From NCBI GenBank assembly GCA_026874595.1, contig CM049312.1, forward strand, positions 56,673,429 to 56,737,428: a stretch of 64,000 nt of DNA, written 5' to 3'. The stretch is from Sipunculus nudus. Taxonomy: Eukaryota; Annelida; Sipuncula; Golfingiida; Sipunculidae. A model generated the notes under the pieces. That model saw only the letters and a list, made by a program, of their open reading frames with translations, had not been told where the DNA came from and did no database searches. A program made the translations under genes and the position numbers. Below, piece after piece: positions 39,001-51,645 of the stretch (its first letter is position 1; each line of letters opens with the position of its first letter).

Positions 39001-42000
39001 CTTTTTTATTTCTGTAATATTAGGAATATTTTACAACTACCATTAATGCAACCAATAATAATAAAAGATAAAAAATTACAAGTATACTCACAGAAAAAAA
39101 CGGAATCCAATTAAACTCCCCAGTGAATAAACAGGCACGCAGCTGTGTATATGAACACAGACAAATAACAAAAGATCAAGGAGTTATGTTTGGGACACTG
39201 GGGCGTTATAATATGTCGGGCACCCCGTCTTTAACGAGCCCCGACTAAGTTAATCTGGCATATCATCCCCGTAGTACGATACAGTCCGCTTTGTGTTACA
39301 GCGGCCGTGCTGCAGCCCTCGAGGTTCTTGTATACCACACGGATAACTAAGGAAAATGTGCAGATAATTCCTCTCTTTCATGAGGAGAACTATAATCTGC
39401 TTTGAGCGCTTTTTGGATCTGTATAAACCCGAAATATTCTGCTACTCCCTATAACTATGGCAACAACGGTTTCTTTGTCTCTGTTCTGTTAATTCTTCTT
39501 TAATTCTTCCCATCCTTGCTCTTTCCACGGAGGTATAATTAGGCTCTAATTATACCTCCATGCTCTACCTAATAATGCGTATTTTTCTCATCTAATATTT
39601 TTATAATAAATGCGTCTCTTCAAAATGAAATACAACTGTTTTACCTCAGTATTCATACCCTTTTTACAATAGTCATTCTCCATTCTCTTCGAATAGGGAT
39701 TCTTGCATTCGTCAATGCAGTCATGTATATAGCTCCGTATATGGTCCCAAAATTATTTATTTTTCTCATTTTGGACTACAATTTGGAAGATGTATTAATT
39801 ATATACAATTGCAAAGTCCAAATATATACACTCCATTCCATGCATATATACATGTATATAACTGTTAGGCCTATAAGGCCTTTATTAGTATATTTATCGG
39901 AAAGGACATCCCTTAAATGTGTACCTAAATAATTCTCCCAGTCGGCTATACGTGTACCGGCATATATAGGCTGTCCATCTGCCAGCAAGCATACAGTGTG
40001 TGCCATTCAAAACGTGAAGCCTTATTGGTATATTCACATTTAGGCTATATACTCGTATACATATATATATAGGGGACGCAGATGGAATGTCCGCTATACC
40101 ACTTGAAGGTTTTGGGGAATGATAATATATATATATATGGGAATGTGTTGAATGTGAAACATAGATACCCGCAATGAGAGGGACCTCTGACTTTATAAGA
40201 CCTCAAAATTGAATAAAAATGAATTATAGTATGAATTAGGCCTATATAAACCATAATAAAGCTGTGTTCGGGCGCGTTGAGCATGCAAAACTACCTCAAT
40301 GAATCCCGTATTTGACCTTTTCTCAGCTCTATTTAAAAAGTGGACAGCATTCTGCAGGTAAATTCACCGGATATCTTCAGAAGCTTCAGAATAGAGAAAT
40401 TTTGGCGTGGTTATTCTGTTATTTTTAGGAAGAGGAAAAAATAAAATACAAAAAAAAATGCAAATCAGAAATTAGCTAAACGGAAGACAAGACTTGTCGG
40501 TATGCGGAACCCAGCTGTAAAATCCCTGTCAATAAAGAAAATATTTGGCTTTATTCTTTATATCTGTTTGTATAAAGAACGTCTTACTGCCTATTACACA
40601 CATACACTGCATGTGTTGTTCCGCCACTACCCAATAAACCTTGGATTTCTACAAGGGAAGCTAAAAATTAATTTATAAAAACATTCAATGGAAATTATGA
40701 TTTCCTCTTTTTATTTCGGGGTTTATTTTCATATAAATATTTCCATCAGCTAATCAGGGTGGTATCACGTAAAGGTTTTTCTTTGGATTTTTGGCTATTA
40801 AATAAATTCATGCGATACAAAGCAATGCTACACACCAGACGATATCCGGTGCGCATGCTCAGTGTATAGGTACCCCGATTAACCACCGCGTGCGGCTCAT
40901 CACTGCCAAGGATTGACAAGCACACCATTGGCCAACATGGCTTGTTTATAAACATTCGCGACAACTCGGATCTTTTGATGGCATGCGTATGCTTGGAATC
41001 GTTTCTTTGGTCGTTTATGCTAGGTTTTATTCCTTTGCTATGGAGCAACGCACGACTATTCAGGTTACAGAGTGACTTGTTTATTGGACTGGTGTCAGAT
41101 CCAACCTTGCGCCATTTTTCACAAACTTGAAGCGGAGTTTAGCCTTCACACATGGCGCAGATGAATCCTCTATGGGTTACAGAGGACAGATGTTACTCAT
41201 ACACGTCACGTGCTACCAACTGACAATGGAAAAAAGAGCAGTTGAAAATAGCAAAAATGTAAACATTGACCAATTATTGAGGACACCCAAAATTAATTTG
41301 AAAGATCCTGCTTAACTGTAAATGTATATATTTCTGTTCATATGTCCGCAAAGTTTTCATTAAAAATCACTTTTTTCGTCTATATGCATGCTATAAGTGG
41401 TGACTGTGATGTTAGGGCATTTAAATTCAATTTGCGACTCGCTCTCCAATGCAGACATTTGATACTGGCCTGACGGTTATATGGTAAAACTTGAAATTTC
41501 TTCAAACGGGCCTAAAGTAATAAAATTAATATAAATTTTAAAAATATTGTCACACATTGTTCTAATCATATAAATCGTGCATTTATTTAATATTTCTGCT
41601 TTTCCAATATCATCCAGAAAAGAATCAAAATTACACATTTTTTTTGCAGCACTTTTTTTTATCATAAATAAAATTTGAAAACCCGGTACGCCTGTGTTCA
41701 TACACATGTCTTCAGCAGCTGTACGTACGGAACGGGATTTATCCACAATCTCGCGAGTATATACAGTGACGTCGCCAAGACGTCTCATTGCTTTTATAAG
41801 AACTGACGCGATACCCGTGTGACTGTTGTCATGTTTACCAAAACAGGTTTACACGTAGATGGTTGACAATTACACACCAATTATCGGCGACGCAAGGTCA
41901 CGTGAAGGTCGAAAAATATCGAGACAATAACCGGAGGTGATGACCCGTCTAATTATCTGATAACATGGGTTTCCGTTATGTCTTCTGTCATTTTGAAAGT

Positions 42001-43829
42001 GACACTTATGTGGAATGCGGTTAAATTTAAGTACCATATTGAGCGCTTCCGGGGTGTATTACCATAAATGTTATTTCCAGCTCAGATATTTTCATACTAA
42101 GGCCGAAACTTTTCAAATCTCGTGAGACGTGAGAATTTGCCTCACTGCACCCTTCCACCCAAGATATAAACTAAGCAGAGAGCGAGACATAAATTGTGAA
42201 AATGTCAAACGGTATAAACAAGAGCTGGGCGTTTACTGGAGCCAGAACGCACTATAAGCATGCATTGGGATACAATGGCTAGACACCATACAGCGATGAG
42301 GTGGTTCGGGAATTTATACGGACGCCGAGTTCCCCGGATGTCATATTTTGAGCAGACGATTCCGCCAGAGATACAACAGACTTCGCGCCCTCTTCGCTTG
42401 GCGCGTGCGTACGATCACAGCGCGATGACAGACGCCCATGTGTCAACATGAAACCGAATTAGTGTTAGGGCATTTAAACTAGCAATGTACTTTAGCTTCA
42501 GTCTGTTTATACCATTTCTGAGTAACAAACGAAAAGCAAACTTTAAAATAAATAAAAACACAGACAGGCCTATAGGCTGAAGTTGACCTTGAAGGTAAAA
42601 ATCTAAAATAATATCAAATGGAGATAAAGTCTAAGAGGAAAAGGTAAAATAGGCAATGGCTGGTTGACATGATTGGTTTATACTGATGAGTAAATAATAT
42701 TTTGTGACCAAACCATGCATTCTCTAATGCTAAAATTGAAGCATGTGAGCAATTTGTGAACAAAGGTTTTATATTATTACCATGATCATTTGTTGGCTTT
42801 TTGAAAAATTGTTGACAGTTCAATAGTTTACACATTTGCTCAATTGGATGTATTTTTTTTATAATATATATTATCAAATATATGTATTTTTTATTTTATA
42901 AAATGTATACAGTTAAAATGTAACTAATGTCCCTAGTCCGCAGATGCAAGGACTTGGTGGTTGTGAGGGTGGGGGAAAGGGGGGAGGGCATGGAATGTAG
43001 TTACAACATCTCTGTATTATTATAGTGTATATACGTAGGATTTTCACTTCATTCAACAATGCTTAATAGATAAAATAATTCATTCACAATTACTAAATAT
43101 TTAAAAAGGACAGACAGACTGGTAGACAAACAAAGCTGATAATATATGAAATTTCAATTATTTCTTAATTTATTTTATCATATAAGTTATTTCAACAGAG
43201 TTTATAGGACAACTTTCATAATTACATTCAGGGCAAACAATGCCTGATCTCCATTTCTGCTGAGGCTGGAAAATAATGAACACATGTTTGTATTAGATCC
43301 TCATTTTTATTATTTATTATTTATTATCTTATAGTATTTCAAATTTAAAATTTCTGTACATATATACAAGATAACAGATATATCTGAATATAAAAGTTGA
43401 TTCATAATTCTAAATTGCATCATCATAAATCTCAATCTTGTCATATAACACCACATCATGCATACAAATGTTTATTTATATATATTCACTGCGGGGGGGG
43501 GGGGGGCGATATGAGAACTGCACACCTGTCACAGCAGGGGATTACCCCTTATGACTATAACAAATCATGAACCCTGGATTAGCTGACTTTCAGTGACAAG
43601 GAGTGGCCAACCTGCATCTGGAAAAAGCAAGTGACCCAATAGAGCCTCAAGAAGAAAAAAACAATAACTAGCCTAATTTTCAACCTTTTATTTTCAAATT
43701 TCAGATTTAAACAAATTAAATACTTATGTTGTTTCACATACTGTAAAAATTAAATTAACAGTACTCACAGAAAAAAAGTGCCATGGTCAAAGTAGGGCAA
43801 AATATAAGGTACTGATTTTATTTTTATGC
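39001..43829. other. Intergenic, no gene recognised
   Basis: Mixed AT-rich sequence with GC-richer stretches at 40780-41300 and 41690-42450. A GATA-type palindrome TTATCTGATAA is at 41953-41963. A poly-G run lies near 43493-43506. No coding region recognised. Confidence 0.45.
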
Positions 43830-44368
43830 TAATAACTTAAAAAATTGACGAAATTTTGATCTAAATTTGGGTATACAATTGATTCATATTCAAACAAAGT
43901 TATATACTTGAAAAAAAAAGTCCTCTAGCACTTCTCAAAAGTTTTTATGTTGAGTGAGTAAATATTTTTCCTGATTTTTTTACTAAGTCCATTATGTTCG
44001 GGCCCATAACTTAAAGAAATAATACTTTACAGGCTTAATTTCTGGCATGTATATAGGAAATATATAGGAGAATACTTCTGATAAATATTAAGAAATATAG
44101 ATAAGTGGCTGGATATTAGGCAGTCCTGAAGTGTAATAATAGGTTTTTAATGGAAATTTGAGGTTTTTGCTTAATTTTTCGAAGTCTCAGTGACCCAGTT
44201 TTTTCTTTGGTAGGAGATTTTGGGAACATCTAACAGTATGCCGAATTTAAGATACGTAGGTCCAATGATGTCAAAACGTGCATGCCTGTCTTACGGACAG
44301 GTGGACGACGGACAATGGACCACGCCTATATAGCTCAGGTGACGTATACAGTCAGCTGAGCTAAAAAT
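43830..44368 (-). repeat. ~0.5-kb repeat unit, copy 1
   Basis: Contains TTATGTTCGGGCCCATAACTT, GAAGTCTCAGTGACCCAG and AACAGTATGCCGAATTT. It ends in TACAGTCAGCTGAGCTAAAAA, the inverse of the end seen at 10501. It is followed directly by copy 2. The strand is set by the terminal motif. Confidence 0.7.
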
Positions 44369-44890
44369 GCATAAATCAAATGTTATTTTTGGTATATAAT
44401 TGAATCTTGATTAAACAATGTTATATACATAAAATACATAAAAATGTCTGTAGCATCAGTAATTATCATGTTCAGTGAGTTAATATCTTTCCTGTTTTTT
44501 AACAGTGCATTATGTTCGGGCCCATAACTTCAAAAAAAAATTACACAATACGGACTTAATTTCTGGCACATTTATAGGAAACATATAGGAGAATATTTAT
44601 TCTAAATATTAAGAAAAACAGATAAGTGGTTTTGATACTAGGCAGTTCTGCGTTGCGATAATAGGTTTTTCCCACATTCCTCGAAGGAACGAAGTCTCAG
44701 TGACCTGTTTTCAGTTTGGTAGGAGATTTTGGGGACATCTAACAGTATGCCGAATTTTTTATTCGTAGGTCTAACGGTTTCAAAACACGCCTGTCTAACG
44801 GACGGACAGACGGATGGAGCGACGGACAATGTCCAGAACTACTAGTATATAGCTCAGATGACTTATATAGTCAGCCGAGCTGAAAATGTG
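44369..44890 (-). repeat. ~0.5-kb repeat unit, copy 2
   Basis: The same landmarks as copy 1 occur in the same order about 517 bp later, with many substitutions, ending in TAGTCAGCCGAGCTGAAAA. The tandem arrangement and divergence suggest an old duplication of one mobile element. Confidence 0.7.
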
Positions 44891-45169
44891 TCGTAATGGA
44901 AATTAGCACTGACGCTGTTGAAATGAGCTCTCGCAAGAACTACGTATAACAGTGCTCGATTCTGAAATGTACCATCAGTTGAACCGGAGATCAGACTATG
45001 TCGTTATTCTCACAGAATCAATTGGTTGAAAGCACACGAGAATTTTATATCTTTCAGTGGTAATTAAGGATAAAAGGAACAGTTTTGTTTCATATACATT
45101 AAGATATGCCTGGAGAACTCAATCAAATTTACATGCACACGCGTCTGAAATTACGACCAGCATCGGACC

Positions 45170-45310
45170 TCAGTGACGTGATCCCACTTGCGAGGTGGTC
45201 ATCTAAGCAAGGTCTTTTCTAAGGAGCAAAAAAAAAATCGGGACCCGTAAATATAGTGGTAGTTGATTTGAGGTGGTCAATAAACTCAGGTGGTCGATAT
45301 AGGTAGTTTT

Positions 45311-45313
<3 letters not shown>
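45170..45313. repeat. GGTGGTC-rich repeat fragment
   Basis: GAGGTGGTCATCTAAG..GAGGTGGTCAATAAACTCAGGTGGTCGATATAGG resembles the GGTCGAGATAT.AGAGG repeat at 49157. It is a fragment of a dispersed family, placed against a long TA tract. Confidence 0.4.

Positions 45314-45399
<86 letters not shown>
45314..45399. repeat. (TA)n microsatellite
   Basis: 86-bp uninterrupted TA tract. It generates artificial Tyr-Ile frames on both strands. Confidence 0.95.
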
Positions 45400-45402
<3 letters not shown>

Positions 45403-46127
45403 AATGTTGTGTTGTTTCAAGGACCCAGTTCCAGGGATAGCAAGTATTTCCAGGGATGCATGTATCGTGGGGAATCGGTGAGGGAAACGTGTCCCCCTTG
45501 TGTGGTGTGGACATGTTTTTATTCTCAAAATTTAAGCAATTTTGAATCAGTTTGCATTGAAGATATCAGTAAGTATTTTCACTTCAGAAACCAAGAACTA
45601 GTAAAAATTATTGCCCTTGTTCATGAGAGAGATCCCCTTCAATTCATGACTTTAATTAATACAATTTGCTCCTTATAATCTTTAAAACCTGTATTTATCA
45701 TTTAACATGGGCGATAAATGGCTGCGTGCGTTCAACCATGTTGTAGAAATGGGTGAATCATTTCACATGCAGTCATGTTTGAGTAATTTCCGAAAGACTA
45801 TAGTTTTTTATATTTGAGAAAATTGGCATTTAACACTGATATATATGATTTGAAATTGTTTCAACAGCTAATTTAGGTTAAGCTTGAATGTTCAGATGTC
45901 CGAACTCTAAAGGGATAGATTTTGTAACAAGTTTCCATATATATTTCCACTTACTAGTATTCCAAATGAACTATATATAGGTTGTAAACTGGTAAGTCTA
46001 TAGAATATGTTATATAGATTTATCTGTAGTCTTTGGGGGTCAATCTCGATGCATGCTATACCATTAATTCGGATCACCCGTAGAGAGTGAATAACAAGAA
46101 AGCTGTTTGGAATCCATGCATATAAAG

Positions 46128-46132
<5 letters not shown>

Positions 46133-46189
<57 letters not shown>
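46133..46189. repeat. (TA)n microsatellite
   Basis: 57-bp TA tract in AT-rich intergenic sequence. Confidence 0.9.
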
Positions 46190-46196
<7 letters not shown>

Positions 46197-48772
46197 ATAC
46201 ACTACCCGTATATTTTATATTATCAATTATTAAAATGCATTTTTGTGTCTGAATAATGGCATCTTTACAGACTTTTGTATTCTAGGAGGGACTTCCGGTT
46301 ACAAATTATTGTCCATAGAGACTCTGTTAACTGTAGAAAAATTTAACCTTTTCCGGATAAAACAAGCACAAATTAACGGTTTCATATACTTAATATATCG
46401 TTGACATTTATTATTAAGTGATTCTTAATTAAGCTCTCTCTCACACACACCCTCACACACAGCCTGTATTCTGAATGTGTACCTTTACTCCAATGTTAGA
46501 AGAGTCTCTAAACACTACATTTTTTATAGCTTTTTTTATTTGCACATTCCATCATATGAACCACAGTATACATAAAACTTAACATATTCTGCTTTATATG
46601 ATATCAGACTCTTTTTGTAATCCTATACTATATCTGGTATAACCACACCCCCATCGAAACCTCTTTACCAGAACGCGTAGAAGTAACAGGATTATATATA
46701 ACCACATCCGCGCCAATGACATTCAAGACCGATGCACGTACCGTACTTAGTACACGGTTCAACCATTGTTGTTAGTAGAGAGGCTTTTCGTGTGCGCGGG
46801 TGCTATGTTTGATAGATGCACCAGAATTATTGATTTTACATATACTGAACACAGAACATTACTTTATCGAAAAAAAAAGATTAAATGGTATTATGGTCGA
46901 GGAAATACTCTTTTTTAATGTCCAGAGCCTCGCACATTGGCACGAAGCGTAACACCTGTAGCGTCATCTGGTGAGACCTATAAACAATACGGCAGAATCC
47001 AATAATCTTAAAAGCCTTACATGTATGCGTTACCATGGCATTAGATTGTCGAACCTGTTGACTAAAATTCCCTTGATACAAATATTATTTCTTCAGCATT
47101 TTTATTATTAAATGTATACTTCTGATACCAAACTTTTCCTTTTCCCTTAAATGCCAGACAAGTACTTCTAGTAACGCTGAATTAAACTAAGAAACAGGGG
47201 TCAAACTCCATTGTTACAAACTTAATGTCCTGGAATCTACTTCAATAACATGAACAATTTTCAAAATTTTTCCTGGTTTCCATAATGGCTAGAACTCTGA
47301 TCATAACAAGAACTGACACAGATTTCATGACATTAACCCTCTAAAATACAACAAAAAATTTCACCTTTTTAACTCATCTTCCAGCGAAAAGCCCAAGTAG
47401 CCGGCAACTGAAGCAAAAAGTTCTCATTTTCTTAAGCATATGAATGAAAGTATGTCTTTAATAAACTAAATTTGATTGCTTGTTTTAATTTCCCTGACTA
47501 GAAGGATTTTATCTCCACTCCCCCCCCCCCCCCCCCCCCCCCCCACTTTGAGATTGTGACAGATCGCGGTGCACATTGACGGTGCTGATATCTGGTGGCC
47601 ATTATAAACATTACCCTACAGGCTCAGTGATGATTCTTCCCTCGAAATATTTTACATACACAAACACATCTATCTTGAAAGCAGATAACAAAATTATAAA
47701 TTGGTACAAAAATATGCCTTAAATCTTAAAGAAATGAAATATCCAATAAAAATAAAATTCCCAAACAGTAATAAAAGCATAAGTGACAGGTAATCTGTAT
47801 TCTTTTAAAATACATACAGTAAACTTATAAACTCTGTAATATAAATGCAACCTTTATTTTGTTTTTTTTCTAACCATGAACAAATTTACACTTTTCAAAA
47901 GCTGTGTTTACCCTATGCTATCTAATTTCACGCAACGGCTGCAATATTATTTTGAGTATTAACATTTATTGTGCTTTTCTGATTTTGAGTATTAACATTT
48001 ATTGTGCTTTTCTAACTTGTTCCATTCTAAAAACAATTCAGTCAGTCTTAATGCATAATGACCCTCAAGTTAATTAGAGTAATTTGTGCAAAGATGAAAC
48101 ACAATTCACAAAACGTTAATCAGAAACTGGAACATCCCAGAAACCATGACCTACTACATACCGCTTTAACGTCTGTCCTTGGTCAGTCAATGGATCTTTA
48201 ATATATTAAATCCTCCTAAATCTTACTTATATCTATATTCATTTAACACTATTCAAACAATTTAAAATATACATTCCTGAAACCACTGCATACTTTACCG
48301 TGAAAACTAAAGTGTACACTTAACCATTGTATTATGCTTCAAATTCTTACAATATTTCCTTGCACATACTGCGGCTGCCTCTTTGTGAGGGTTTCAATTT
48401 TGCGATATTTGCAAAAATGGAATTTTCTCGAAAAATAAAACCTTTGTAAATCAGAGGTCCCATCGCTGAAGGCAAATAGTGAAAATTGTGAAGTAAAAAG
48501 CTGACAAGATGAATATAAATAGATCATGCATGTTCAAAGATTGATATTTTAAATTATATCATATCTTTCAAATTGTCTTTTGTGTACATAATATTTGATA
48601 CAAGTAATTGACATAAAAATAGTTAATATCTGCATATCGGTCTTTTGCATTGAGAGATCATGAAATGGAACCCTTGCGAAATTGGAAATCGCAAAACTTT
48701 AACCCTGTGAATATGAAGCAAACCACGGTAATATTAATTAAGCACAACTGGGTATATTCTGTGCATCCATGT
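46190..48772. other. Intergenic, including the probable 3' UTR of the minus-strand enzyme gene
   Basis: AT-rich. A poly-C run lies at 47520-47544. TTTATT words near 47851 and 47966 would read AATAAA on the minus strand and are possible poly(A) signals for the gene ending at 48773. No gene is recognised. Confidence 0.45.
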
Positions 48773-48904
48773 TCAAACACCTGGCCCTCTGCCACTCACT
48801 GGCCACATGGTCTCAACTTTGTTGCCACGGATACCAATTATCCAATCATAGAGGTTCACTGTGGGATCACAGTGACCAGGTATAAGCCAAAGAAGGTCTC
48901 CAAC
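48773..48904 (-). CDS. PLP enzyme exon i (metal-binding HCD motif, stop)
   Basis: Acceptor CTTGTTACAG. It encodes VGDLLWLIPGHCDPTVNLYDW through GRGPGV, then TGA at 48775-48773. The HCD triplet carries the metal ligands of D-threonine aldolases, and WPV.GRGPG is the usual C-terminal end, so the protein is complete on this side. Confidence 0.93.
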   Translation of the reverse strand, partial: VGDLLWLIPGHCDPTVNLYDWIIGIRGNKVETMWPVSGRGPGV

Positions 48905-51582
48905 CTGTAACAAGGCCATGAATATTCATTAGTGTATGAATAATCACTGTCCCATGATTATTCATTATTATTAAAATAATTAAATAACAATCACATGTAT
49001 CACACTTACAAACCCAATTACCAATCTACTAGAAAAGGAAATCTGCAAACTTGAATCTCAATTGATATAGACCGGGCCACCAGTTATACCTCTAAAATAA
49101 GGCTATGGAACTAATAATTCTGACACTGATAATGACTTTGACAGTGGGTCTATTTGATTACCGTATTTATTCTAATTTGGCGACCACTTAAAAATAAATA
49201 ATTTTCTCAGAGGTCGAGATAATGGAGGATATTTGAAAATTATCTTCCTCCAGAATTTGCGGTGGTCGAGATATTAGAGGCACGCGGTTTGATAACCTTC
49301 CCTGGAGCCGCAGAGCCGCTCTGACACTCGAGCAGTCATATGAATTAAGTGATAATTTGGTCGTTTATAAATTTGTTTTGTCAGCTAAACAGTATATCCT
49401 ACAAACGGGCTTCCAACCGTCACATGAATTACACGGAGTCCGCAAATGACTAATCAAACTGAGCCCAATCGCTTTACAAAATGATCACTACTTCGCGTAT
49501 AGGTACGATCACTTGGCATAGACGGCAACTCGTGTAACTACCAGTTGTTTCAAGTTAACCCACCAGGCGGCGATATCGGCGGGCCGAAAAGGGACAAGCA
49601 GCTGCACCAAGTTGGAAGAAGACTTAATAAAAAATAACTGCCTATTATCTGATAAATTTTATTTGCATAATACGTAATAAATATAGGAAAGTAAAGGCGC
49701 GTTAAAATATGTACGACCGGAAATGGTCCTAGCTTGCGTGCCCTCGATCGGGCCCTGTTTTGTATACGCGGTCACCCATCCAAATACTAACCAAGGTCGT
49801 TTAAACTTAACTAAGATGACTGTTCCAGTCCACCAGTCTGTTCAGTTAGTCCACCACGCGTGTTTACCCGTGCTTTTTAAATATTATTGCTAAAGATCCC
49901 ACGTGAATCGCACACGCATGAATGGTACACGAGTTTGTTTCGTCACAGACACCCATTGGGAAATTGAACGCTTTATCATGTTATATATTATGAAAAACGC
50001 ATCTTTGTATCTTCAAAAATTTTCCTTGAAACAAGTTAGTTGTGGAGGCTCAGTGTAATAAGAAACACTCTTCAACACATTCAACAAAACCAAATTGTTT
50101 TTAAACATGCTCTTGGCAAGGTTACAATCAAAATTTTAGAATATGACACTTATCAAGTATTAAACACTGGGCATAGTGTGGGCCATAACATTCTTAAACA
50201 ATCACAGTTTTGGAGAGTGCACTACAGCTACTGGTAAAAACTGATGATCTTTAACTGCGAATAACTTCATTCACACAGTGAGACAGTGATTACGGGTTTA
50301 TCAGAAACCAAGACTAAGGTAAGCTTATTATGGACAAATTAACTTTGATTTCTCATGTAACCATGGTAACACTGACCTTGAACTCTGCTGGAGGTCGGAG
50401 TATCCCATGTTCATCCCCACCACAATGGTAAATCACCTCTTGATGTTTATGTACCTTGAAAAAATATAGAGTTTTATAATATTTGCTGGTAAATTTTGAG
50501 AAAAAGTGTGAATCCATTTTTACAATCATCACCATTGCATATCCTGGATTTAATGGAAAAAAAGAATAAAGTCTAACAAGAATAGAGTATATAATAGAGT
50601 AAGGTTTGAAAGTATATGTAGTTTCCAGTATTCCATAAATCCAGTTATTCTGCAACAGATTGGCCAGAGATCAGAAAAAATATCAATATTAAAAAAAAAC
50701 TGAAACATGGATTATCTTTTGGCATTGTGTAGTGCTGACATCTGGTGTGAGAACTTGGTACTACTGAACCAAGATTCATCCGGGGCTATGTTCATAAACT
50801 AAGAATTTAAATTGTACTTGCTGGCTTTCCAACAAACTCAAGACAGGTTTGAATACAGAATTATTCAATACCATTTAAAGGATTAATCTTAAATATATAA
50901 GGTTTGGACAGTTATGTTATACCACAAACTGTTATGATAGAAGAAATAGGGGGGGGGGGGGGGATTTTTTAACAGAAACTTTTGCAAGCACCTGGGCCCT
51001 GTTGCAATAAGAATGTAAATGACTTAATCCCCTAACGGGAGATAGGCCCCGAAACCCGACTTAGGCAAGCCCGCGATTTAAGTCTGTTGCAATAACGCGG
51101 TTTTAGCATAGACCGGCTAAAGTCCAGGAAATTCCCTTATCAGCGCCATCTATCTGTGGACCTGTGACACCTGTTACAGGTATATAATAACGTAACTTTT
51201 TTTATCAATTTCTGGCTGATTATACATAGTTTTTATAACATTCGTTCAGCTGCTTTGAAAATATAATTTCACAATAAAAAATGGTCGGTATATATCTTTT
51301 TTTTTTTTTGCAACAAGGCAGAAGAAGGATGATGAAACTTAAATTTTGGATGATATATAGGCCCTATACATTACATTTGATCTAGACATAAATAGTCCAT
51401 ACATGAAAAATAAGTGGGCCAACAGACTTTTTTAGAATATAAGTACAACTACATAAATGTAAACATCATTTGGATTCATTTTTTTTTATGTCAGTAAATA
51501 GAGTATTGCCGATGCATCAGCAAAAATATGGAGACCCAATTTCACAGTTCATTGGGATCATTATATAGCCTTATAGGGCCGG

Positions 51583-51645
<63 letters not shown>

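Larger units (their letters stand above)
48905..50376 (-). other. PLP enzyme intron between exons h and i
   Basis: Contains a GGTCGAGATA-type dispersed repeat at 49157-49290 (CCGTATTTATTCTAATTTGG at its edge) and a 5S rRNA-derived fragment at 49766-49815. No other features were seen. Confidence 0.6.

Noticed and set aside
45203-45528. Tyr-Ile repeat proteins
   Set aside because: They are artefacts of the (TA)n tract at 45314-45399; the same holds for 21496-21693 and 51528-51737.
47520-47544. Poly-C run (and poly-G at 43493 and 50949) as functional G-quadruplex elements
   Set aside because: Homopolymer runs of this length are common simple repeats and error-prone in assembly; no adjacent structure suggests a role.
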